From: Myxococcales bacterium
GTDB lineage: Bacteria; Myxococcota; Polyangia; Fen-1088
Length of the DNA: 6,994 nt
Assembly: GCA_003159055.1 (NCBI GenBank)
Contig: PMLH01000243.1
Coordinates: 1 to 6,994, forward strand
Direction of reading: 5' to 3'
In this document: positions 1 to 5,820 of the stretch, in pieces
How positions within the stretch are numbered: position 1 is the stretch's first letter
How the letters are laid out: each line of letters begins with the position of its first letter
The notes under the pieces: generated by a model
What the model saw: only the letters and a program-made list of their open reading frames with translations
What the model was told of the DNA's origin: nothing
Database searches by the model: none
Made by a program: the position numbers and the translations under genes

Positions 1-78
1 AGGGTTCCCATGCCCTCCCGCGAAGCTTCGCTGCCGGCAGAGCCGGCAGGCTCCGCACGCGATCGAAATGGGAACCCT
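1..78 (+). repeat. Palindromic repeat element, copy 1 (complete, with 11-bp inverted ends)
   Basis: This 78-bp unit begins AGGGTTCCCAT (1-11) and ends ATGGGAACCCT (68-78), a perfect 11-bp inverted pair. Inside are the 12-bp palindrome GCGAAGCTTCGC (20-31), the 10-bp palindrome CTGCCGGCAG (31-40) and a second GCCGGCAG (42-49), so the unit should fold strongly. It is open in the peptidase reading frame, encoding RVP-MPSREASLPAEPAGSARDR-NGNP. Copy 2 starts 81 bp later, a multiple of three. The family is not one I can name. No transposase is visible nearby, so a mobilised or REP-like nature is inference. Confidence 0.85.
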
Positions 79-2562
79 GGGAGGGTTCCCATGCCCTCCC
101 GCGAAGCTTCGCTGCCGGCAGAGCCGGCAGGCTCCGCACGCGATCGACCGTCGTCGTTCCACGAAAGCTTCGCGAACCAGCGCGACGTCGTGAAGAACGA
201 ACGTCGACAGCGTGTGGAGAATGTTCCGCTGGGTGGCGTGGCCCGGGTCGAGATGGAAGCGCTCTATCCGCCAGGGCATCCGTATCGGCACGAGGTGGTC
301 GGTTCGATGGAGGATCTCGACAGCGCGTCCGAGGCCGAGCTGAAGGATTTCTACAACCGCTACTACGCGCCCGGGAATGCAGTGCTGCTCGTCGCTGGCG
401 ACATCGACGTGGCCGTGACCAAGGGGCTCATCGAAAAGTACTTCGGCCCGATCGCGGCGGGAGAGCCGATCCAGCGCGTGCCGGTCCCGGCTATGCCGCC
501 CTCGTTAAGCGAAAAGCGGATCGACATGGAGGCGAAGATCAACCTGCCGCGCGGGCAGATGTCGTGGCATACGGTTCCGGTGTTTGCCCCCGGCGACGCC
601 GAGCTGGACGTCATTGCGAATATTCTGGGCGATGGCAAGAGCTCGCGCCTGCATCAGCGGCTGGTCTTCGACCTGAAGATCGCACAAGCGGTTTCGGTCA
701 ACCACGGAAGCCGGGTACTGGGTGGGCAATTCCAAATCGCCTACTCGGCCATGCAGGGACACACCTTGGCGGAAATCGAAAAGGTCATCGACGAAGAGCT
801 CGACAAGCTGCGATCGCAGCCTCCGACGACCGAGGAGATCGAGCGGGCGAAGAACCAGATCAGGACCGACCTGCTCAAGGGCATGGAACCGCTCGCGGGC
901 CTGGCGACGCGCCTGCTTTACTATGATGTGTTTGCGGGCGATCCCGACTATCTGCGCCACGACCTCGAACGCTATGAACAGGCGACGCCGCAATCGCTGA
1001 TGAGCTGGGCGCAGAGGATCCTCGCCAGGAACGACCGCGTGCTGGTAGACGTCGAGCCGAACCCGAAAGCCCCCATCATGGGCCGCCTGCGCTACGCGAC
1101 GACTGCGACGACGAAGAAATCGCCGGCAGTCGATGCCGCCGCATCGGCGAAGGTCCCGGCGACGGCGTTCGCTTCACGAAGCACGCCCGACGCCCCCTTC
1201 CGCAGCAAGCTGCCCGCGCCCGGCGAAAAGCGCGCCTTCAAGATTCCGCCGGTCAAGCGCCTGCGTCTGCGCAACGGCCTCGCCGTAATTCTCGCCGAGT
1301 CGCACAAGCTGCCGCTGGTCAGCGTGAATCTCGTGCTGAAAACCGGCAGCAGCGCGAATCCCAAAGACAGGGCCGGGCTTGCCAGCCTGACCGCGAACAT
1401 GCTCGACGAGGGCACCAAGAAACGAACCGCCAGCGAGATTGCCAAGGAAATAGCCCAGCTGGGCGCTTCGCTGTCGACGTACGCCACCTGGGACGCCTCC
1501 TCGGTTTCGCTCTCGACCATGTCGGAGAACCTCGACCGCGCCTTGCCGGTGTGGGCAGACGTGCTTCTCAATCCGGTTTTTGGCGAAGAGGACTTCAAAC
1601 GCGTGGTCGACAACCTGCAGTCGTCGCTGGCCCAGCGCAAAGACTATCCGTCCGTGGTAGCCGCCCAGGTGTTCGCGCGCAGCCTGTGGGGCGACAGTCA
1701 CCCGTTTGCGTGGCCAGACACCGGGACGCCAACCTCGATCGCGGCGCTGGGCCGGGCGGATGTGAAGCGTTTCTACGACACCAACTTCGCGCCCAACAAC
1801 GCCGTGCTGGTGGTGTCGGGCGACATCACGGAAAAGCAGATCCACAGCCAAATCGAACCGCTGTTGGCGAGCTGGAAGGTGAAGAAGATTCCCGCCACCA
1901 GACTGCCCAAGACATCGGCGCCGGAAAAGGTGGTTGTGGTCTTGGTCGACAAGGCGGGCGCGCCGCAGTCCTCGATTCGCATCGGCCTGCCGGGCATCGA
2001 GCGCAAGAACCCCGACTACTACCGGGCGCTGGTCACCAACCAGATCTTGGGTGGGACTTTCCATCGCCTGACCATGAACTTGCGCGAGACCAAGGGCTGG
2101 ACCTACGGGATCAGCTCGCAGTTCGATGCGCGAAAGCAAGGCGGACCGTGGATCGTCAGCGGCGAGCTCGTAGCCGCACACACCGCCGACGCGGCCCTAG
2201 AGGTCATCAAGGAGATCGAAAAACTGCGAACCGAGGACGTCACCGACAAGGAGCTTGCCGAGGTCAAAGACGAGATCATCGGTGCGTTCCCTGCTCGCTT
2301 CGCCACTGCGGATCAGCTTGCCTCCCAGATGGCCGGTCTTTCCGTCTACGACTTGCCGCCCAATGAGCTGGAGACTTTCGCCAAGAAGATCGCCGCGGTC
2401 GACAAGGCGCAGGTACGCAAGACAGCGCAGAAGTATTTCCGCCCGGATAACCTGCTCGTCGTGGTGGTCGGGGACCGCGCCAGCACAGAATCGGCGTTGC
2501 GCAGGATCGCCGAGGTCGAGCGGCGCGACCTGGACGGCGCGCGGATCGAGCCAGCCAAGTGA
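1..2562 (+). CDS. Two-domain M16 family zinc-metallopeptidase, 5'-partial or N-terminally disrupted by in-frame repeats
   Basis: This is a pitrilysin/processing-peptidase-like protein of the two-domain bacterial type, usually exported and acting on peptides in the periplasm or envelope. The frame is open from base 1; the first ATG is at 10 but lies inside a repeat, so the true start is probably upstream. Numbering from ATG10, residues 1-46 are repeat-encoded. M16 homology begins near residue 50 with the block ESFANQRDVVKNERRQR, in which E64 fits the third zinc ligand. The characteristic GHPY and GSMEDL motifs and the 'YYAPGNAVLLVAGDID' block follow. A linker (about 350-415) precedes a second M16 domain (about 418-850), where the HxxEH position reads SLTAN (459-463), the usual inactive second-domain form. 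RETKGWTYG matches the C-terminal substrate-binding R/Y region. The first-domain HxxEH should lie roughly 75 residues before E64 plus the inserted length, outside the window. If it is absent there, this is a pseudogene. The radical SAM gene overlaps its stop codon. Confidence 0.88.
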   Translation, partial: RVPMPSREASLPAEPAGSARDRNGNPGRVPMPSREASLPAEPAGSARDRPSSFHESFANQRDVVKNERRQRVENVPLGGVARVEMEALYPPGHPYRHEVVGSMEDLDSASEAELKDFYNRYYAPGNAVLLVAGDIDVAVTKGLIEKYFGPIAAGEPIQRVPVPAMPPSLSEKRIDMEAKINLPRGQMSWHTVPVFAPGDAELDVIANILGDGKSSRLHQRLVFDLKIAQAVSVNHGSRVLGGQFQIAYSAMQGHTLAEIEKVIDEELDKLRSQPPTTEEIERAKNQIRTDLLKGMEPLAGLATRLLYYDVFAGDPDYLRHDLERYEQATPQSLMSWAQRILARNDRVLVDVEPNPKAPIMGRLRYATTATTKKSPAVDAAASAKVPATAFASRSTPDAPFRSKLPAPGEKRAFKIPPVKRLRLRNGLAVILAESHKLPLVSVNLVLKTGSSANPKDRAGLASLTANMLDEGTKKRTASEIAKEIAQLGASLSTYATWDASSVSLSTMSENLDRALPVWADVLLNPVFGEEDFKRVVDNLQSSLAQRKDYPSVVAAQVFARSLWGDSHPFAWPDTGTPTSIAALGRADVKRFYDTNFAPNNAVLVVSGDITEKQIHSQIEPLLASWKVKKIPATRLPKTSAPEKVVVVLVDKAGAPQSSIRIGLPGIERKNPDYYRALVTNQILGGTFHRLTMNLRETKGWTYGISSQFDARKQGGPWIVSGELVAAHTADAALEVIKEIEKLRTEDVTDKELAEVKDEIIGAFPARFATADQLASQMAGLSVYDLPPNELETFAKKIAAVDKAQVRKTAQKYFRPDNLLVVVVGDRASTESALRRIAEVERRDLDGARIEPAK
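82..147 (+). repeat. Palindromic repeat element, copy 2 (lacks the right inverted end)
   Basis: Bases 82-147 are identical to 1-66 over all 66 positions. Copy 2 lacks the right-hand 11-bp arm and passes directly into peptidase coding sequence at 148 (P-S-S-F-H-E-S-F). Three G residues (79-81) separate it from copy 1. The right arm of copy 1 (68-78) and the left arm of copy 2 (82-92) form a second inverted pair across the junction. Complete identity suggests a recent duplication or ongoing homogenisation. Confidence 0.85.
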
Positions 2563-4028
2563 CGAGCTTCCGCGAGCTGCGCCAGCGGCGACTTTCGGAC
2601 GAGAAAGGTACGCTTTTCCCGCAGGCCGACCTGGCGGTCGCACTTTGCTATCCAAGCCCCTACCACGTGGGCATGTCGTCGCTTGGTTTCCAGACCATCT
2701 ACCGCGAGCTGAATGCCCTGACCGGGATTGCCGCGGAGCGAGCTTTCTTGCCTGACGACGTCCCAGCCGCGCGCAAGCAGCGCGAGGGCCTGTGCACCTA
2801 CGAATCGAACCGGCCGGTCGCGGATTTCCCCATCGTTGCGTTTTCGCTGGCCTACGAGCTGGAAATCGCGGGCCTCGTGCAATGCCTGGATCTGGCGGGC
2901 ATTCCGGCCTTGGCGTCGGAACGCGACGGGCAAGACCGACGCTGGCCGCTCGTCGTGGTGGGCGGGCCGCTCACGTTTTCCAATCCGGTTCCCGCAGGGC
3001 CAATGGCGGATGTGATCGTGATGGGCGAGGCCGAGGATGCGGTGGCAACCCTCGTTCGCCTGTTTCGCGAAAGCAGCGACAAGAGCCAGCTGCTGGCGGC
3101 GCTCGATCGATTGCCCGGCTTCTTCGTCCCGTCTCTTCGCGGCGAAAAGCCGCCAGCCGTCCTCGCCGTGAACAACGCGCGTTTGCCCGCCTTCTCGCAG
3201 ATCATCACGCCCCACACCGAGCTGGCCGACATGTTCCTCATCGAAGCTGCGCGCGGTTGCAGCCGAACCTGCACCTACTGCGTGATGCGCCGGTCGACCA
3301 ACGGCGGCATGCGCAAGGTCGAGCCCGACCAGATCCTCGACAAGATCCCCGAGCATGTCCGGCGCGTGGGCCTGGTTGGCGCGGCAGTCACGGACCACCC
3401 TCGCCTGCCGGCCATTCTGCGCGCCTTGGTCGATTCGGGCCGGCAGATCGGCGTATCGAGCCTGCGCGCAGATCGTCTGAACGACGAGCTGGTCGGCCTC
3501 CTCGTGGCCGGCGGCTACCGAACCCTGACCACCGCCTCCGACGGTGCGTCCCAACCGATGCGCGACCGGATCCAGCGCGGGACAAGCGAAGAAAACCTGC
3601 GCAACGCCGCTCGCCTGTGCCGAGCGCACAACATGACCGCGCTGAAGCTGTATATGATGCTGGGGCTGCCCGGTGAAACCATGGCCGACGTGGACGACCT
3701 GCTTCGCTTCGCGCTCGAGCTCGCGGACATCGCGCCCCGATTGGTCATCACGGTGGCCCCCTTCGTCGCCAAGCGGAACACGCCCCTCGACGGCTCTCCG
3801 TTCGAGGACATCGCCACCCTCGACGGCAAGCTGGCGCGGCTGCGCACGGGGCTGCGCGGGCGGGCAAAGCTGGTCGGCGAATCGCCCAAGTGGGCGTGGA
3901 TCGAATACCGACTGGCCCAAGGTGGCTTCGCCGAAGGCCGCGCCGCCATGGCCGCGGCTCGCGCTGGCGGAAGTTTCGGCGCGTGGAGGGCCGCCCTGGC
4001 GAGTCCGGAAGCCCCTGCCCGCCCATGA
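2559..4028 (+). CDS. B12-binding-domain-type radical SAM protein
   Basis: The 489-residue protein starts with GTG at 2559; no other in-frame start lies before the conserved N-terminal block. The N-terminal half (about 25-190) resembles the cobalamin-binding-like Rossmann domain of these enzymes: CYPSPYHVGMSSLGFQTIYR, then a VVVGGP segment and MADVIVMGEAEDAV. I do not see a DxHxxG cobalamin-ligand motif. The radical SAM core follows, with CSRTCTYC supplying C234, C238 and C241 as the CxxxCxxC ligands of a 4Fe-4S cluster that cleaves S-adenosylmethionine. Downstream, KLYMMLGLPGET is typical of the barrel. The C-terminal SPKWAWIEYRLAQGG block resembles the tail of the TIGR03960-like group. There is no SPASM-type cysteine cluster. 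Substrate is unknown. The GTGA overlap with the M16 stop codon implies translational coupling, and no strong Shine-Dalgarno sequence precedes the GTG. Confidence 0.87.
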   Translation: MTSFRELRQRRLSDEKGTLFPQADLAVALCYPSPYHVGMSSLGFQTIYRELNALTGIAAERAFLPDDVPAARKQREGLCTYESNRPVADFPIVAFSLAYELEIAGLVQCLDLAGIPALASERDGQDRRWPLVVVGGPLTFSNPVPAGPMADVIVMGEAEDAVATLVRLFRESSDKSQLLAALDRLPGFFVPSLRGEKPPAVLAVNNARLPAFSQIITPHTELADMFLIEAARGCSRTCTYCVMRRSTNGGMRKVEPDQILDKIPEHVRRVGLVGAAVTDHPRLPAILRALVDSGRQIGVSSLRADRLNDELVGLLVAGGYRTLTTASDGASQPMRDRIQRGTSEENLRNAARLCRAHNMTALKLYMMLGLPGETMADVDDLLRFALELADIAPRLVITVAPFVAKRNTPLDGSPFEDIATLDGKLARLRTGLRGRAKLVGESPKWAWIEYRLAQGGFAEGRAAMAAARAGGSFGAWRAALASPEAPARP

Positions 4029-4089
4029 TTCAATCGGGCGCTGGTGATTCGGCGGGCCTGGTCACGATCCGTCGCCACTTTCCTGGAGA

Positions 4090-4119
4090 TTGGCGCTTTG
4101 CTCAAGGTAAACTTAGGAT
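4090..4119 (+). promoter_or_regulatory. Weak candidate promoter for the GH45-like gene
   Basis: TTGGCG (4090-4095) and TAGGAT (4114-4119) are separated by 18 nt, and the latter lies in the AT-richer island. They loosely fit -35 and -10 boxes of a sigma70-like promoter about 80 nt before the ATG at 4200. The match is partial and such pairs occur by chance, so confidence is low. Confidence 0.2.
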
Positions 4120-4183
4120 TGTTTGAAAGCTCGACCGGCCGAGTTGCTCTCCTTGAGATACGCGACGCCGAGAAGCTACACAC

Positions 4184-4189
4184 GAAAGG
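4184..4189 (+). promoter_or_regulatory. Ribosome binding site deciding the GH45 start
   Basis: GAAAGG lies 10 nt before the ATG at 4200. The alternative ATG at 4206 would be 16 nt away, and the ATG at 4044 has no signal peptide after it. The site and the lipoprotein signal together support 4200. Confidence 0.5.
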
Positions 4190-4199
4190 TGCCCTTACG

Positions 4200-5771
4200 A
4201 TGAGAATGCGAAGTTCATGCATGGCCATCTATCTTGCCGGCTCCTTGGCTGCGGGGCTCGTGGGCTCCGGATGCCCCACATCGTCGAGTGGGGGCGGCGG
4301 ATCGGGAGAAGGCGGCGCTGGCGGCAGCGGAGGCAAGAGCGCCGGTGGCACGGCCGGATCCGGTGGGTCGGTCGGCGGATCGGGCGGGTCACGCAACAGC
4401 GGCGGCTCCTCTGGCTCGGGCGGCGACTCATCGAGTGGCGGCTCCGGCGACAGCGACGCCTCGATTGCCACCGGGGGATCGGGTGGCGGCGGCACGGGCG
4501 GCACGGCAGGCGGTGGCGGCGGAGCGGGATCACGTGCCGGTGGCCCTGGGGGATCAAGCGGGAGCGGCGCGGGCAGCAGTGGCAGCACCGGCGGGGGGGG
4601 CGACGGCTCGGGGGGAACCGGCACGGGCGGCAGCACGCGGTTGAACTACGCGCTACCGCCGCCTGACCAGTGCCACGACATGGACAACCAGCCATGGTCG
4701 AGCGATCCGAAAACCGGCTGCGTGAAGGGCGACACCACCAGCAAGTGCGGCGGACAGTGCGAGACTGCCAGTGTTTGCGAAAGCCCGACTGCCAAGCCAG
4801 GCGCTGACAGAGAGTACATGTGCCAGCGCAACCTCCTCTTCAGCCCAGAATTCGAACAGGCGGTCATCGACGACGGCTACGATGGATTCCACTACGCTGT
4901 GGTTGGCCACGACCCGGACAAGGGCGGCATCGACGGCGACGCCCATAGCTGTTGCCAGTGCTACCAGCTCGTCTACGCCTACCCAAGTCCCAGCAACGAT
5001 CGACAGGTACAGCTCAATCCCGACAATCCAAGTCCTCCCGCTTCGGCCATTCCGCTACCACCACCACTCATCGTGCAGTCGTTCAACACCGCGGCCACGG
5101 CCACCACGTTCGATGTCTACATGCCCGCCGGCGGCATGGGGGCCCAGAACGGGTGCTTCATGATGCCTAACAGCGGCGGAGACGCGTCCCAGCGCAAGTA
5201 CATGTACAGCAACTATCCGCTCAACGGTCAGCCCGGCAATGGCGGCGTGAAGCCGGCCTCCTTGCAGGAATGGGCCGCGGACTGCAAGACCAAGGACAAG
5301 AACTGGGTCACCCAAGCGACGCTCTCATCCTCGGCCTGCATTCAGGACTTCACCGACGCGTGCAACAAGATCACGTCGGCCGTTCCAGGGCTAAGCGATC
5401 TCGGCCGCAAGGGCTGCATCAAGGCCAACACAATCGACACGTTCTATCACCTCAACTGGTCGGTCTACGCGATGAGGATCGAATGCCCAGAACATCTGAC
5501 GCAGGTCACCGGTTGCCGGCTGGCCCCCCAGGGATTGAAGTCGGTGAAGAAGGACGTGAAGACCGCGGATCAGGCGAAGGCTGATTCAGATTTCTGGAAG
5601 AAGACCGCCAACACCAGCAACCTGTACGAAACCACGACCATGGAGGACTGCTGCCGTCCGACCTGTGCGTCCTACAGCCAGATCTCCGGCTTCGGGCTGA
5701 AGACGGATCCGCAGTACCGATCCTTCTACAACTGCGACATCAACGGCGTCCCCTGGACGCAGCCCAATTAG
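4200..5771 (+). CDS. Secreted lipoprotein with Gly/Ser tether and GH45-like endoglucanase domain, apparently circularly permuted
   Basis: The protein has 523 residues. A basic n-region and hydrophobic stretch (1-24) lead to GLVGSGC, with C25 a probable lipidation site; the lipobox is atypical because position -3 is Gly. Residues 31-147 are a Gly/Ser tether. Residues 148-523 resemble GH45 endo-beta-1,4-glucanases, inverting cellulases with two catalytic Asp. HSCCQCYQL (C251, C252, C254) matches the family's WCCACYEL, and IVQSFNT matches VVQSTNT. TTFDVYMPAGGMGAQNGC matches HFD..(I)PGGGVGIF.GC, so D305 fits the catalytic acid. IECPEHLTQVTGC (C429, C439) matches VQCPAELVARTGC, normally near the family's C-terminus. 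The block carrying the catalytic base, normally N-terminal as YWDCCKPSC, is instead found after this as TTTMEDCCRPTCA, with D483 the candidate base. The Tyr-Trp before that Asp is Met-Glu here. The likely role is cell-surface beta-glucan cleavage. GH45 assignment is firm in the core; activity is inferred. Confidence 0.85.
   Translation: MRMRSSCMAIYLAGSLAAGLVGSGCPTSSSGGGGSGEGGAGGSGGKSAGGTAGSGGSVGGSGGSRNSGGSSGSGGDSSSGGSGDSDASIATGGSGGGGTGGTAGGGGGAGSRAGGPGGSSGSGAGSSGSTGGGGDGSGGTGTGGSTRLNYALPPPDQCHDMDNQPWSSDPKTGCVKGDTTSKCGGQCETASVCESPTAKPGADREYMCQRNLLFSPEFEQAVIDDGYDGFHYAVVGHDPDKGGIDGDAHSCCQCYQLVYAYPSPSNDRQVQLNPDNPSPPASAIPLPPPLIVQSFNTAATATTFDVYMPAGGMGAQNGCFMMPNSGGDASQRKYMYSNYPLNGQPGNGGVKPASLQEWAADCKTKDKNWVTQATLSSSACIQDFTDACNKITSAVPGLSDLGRKGCIKANTIDTFYHLNWSVYAMRIECPEHLTQVTGCRLAPQGLKSVKKDVKTADQAKADSDFWKKTANTSNLYETTTMEDCCRPTCASYSQISGFGLKTDPQYRSFYNCDINGVPWTQPN
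4290..4640 (+). repeat. Low-complexity Gly/Ser-coding tether
   Basis: This is a GGC/GGA/AGC-rich stretch coding for short GG-S/T-G units, about 117 residues, between the lipidated cysteine and the catalytic domain. It contains uninterrupted G tracts of 8 (4593-4600) and 6 (4610-4615). Tethers like this, common on myxobacterial exported proteins, should be flexible spacers holding the enzyme off the membrane. All six frames are open here, which produces spurious reading frames. Confidence 0.85.
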
Positions 5772-5820
5772 CCCGCATGCTTCATGAGCTGCACCCCATC
5801 GATGTTTCTGCGGGCTAGTT
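5766..5820. terminator. Candidate bidirectional terminator hairpin between convergent genes
   Basis: TAGCCCGCA (5769-5777) pairs perfectly with TGCGGGCTA (5809-5817). Allowing one G-U pair, the stem extends to 12 bp (5766-5777 with 5809-5820), around a 31-nt loop. The TAG stop of the GH45 gene (5769-5771) and the TAG stop of the minus-strand GH62 gene (complement of 5815-5817) sit at mirror positions in the arms. No good T-tract follows on either strand and the loop is long, so intrinsic termination is plausible but not certain. Confidence 0.45.

Larger units (their letters stand above)
4029..4199. other. Intergenic gap between the radical SAM and GH45-like genes
   Basis: This 171-nt stretch holds no convincing gene or RNA. 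The GH45 frame stays open back to an ATG at 4044, but the added residues look like neither a signal peptide nor a conserved domain. The segment around 4104-4128 is clearly AT-richer than its surroundings. I see no strong terminator for the upstream operon. Confidence 0.6.

Noticed and set aside
1..147. CRISPR-like or transposon interpretation of the tandem repeat
   Set aside because: There are only two copies with a 3-nt gap, no unique spacers of suitable length, and no transposase. A palindromic interspersed element fits better.
2346..3920. Long minus-strand open frame opposite the radical SAM gene
   Set aside because: It is a shadow of GC-rich codon structure; the translation is Arg/Gln/His-rich without recognisable motifs, while the plus strand carries clear radical SAM motifs.
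2559..4028. Assignment of the radical SAM protein to a SPASM-type peptide-modifying enzyme
   Set aside because: No C-terminal cysteine cluster is present, and the N-terminal and C-terminal blocks match the B12-binding-type group instead.
4090..4103. Sigma54-like TTGGCG...TTGC pattern
   Set aside because: GG and GC are only 6 nt apart instead of the required 10.
4044..4199. N-terminal extension of the GH45-like reading frame to the ATG at 4044
   Set aside because: The extra 52 residues lack a signal peptide or recognisable domain. The lipoprotein signal and ribosome binding site place the start at 4200.
4195..4695. Several open frames on both strands over the Gly/Ser tether
   Set aside because: Low-complexity Pro-, Arg- or Ala-rich products are expected from other frames of a GGC-rich repeat.
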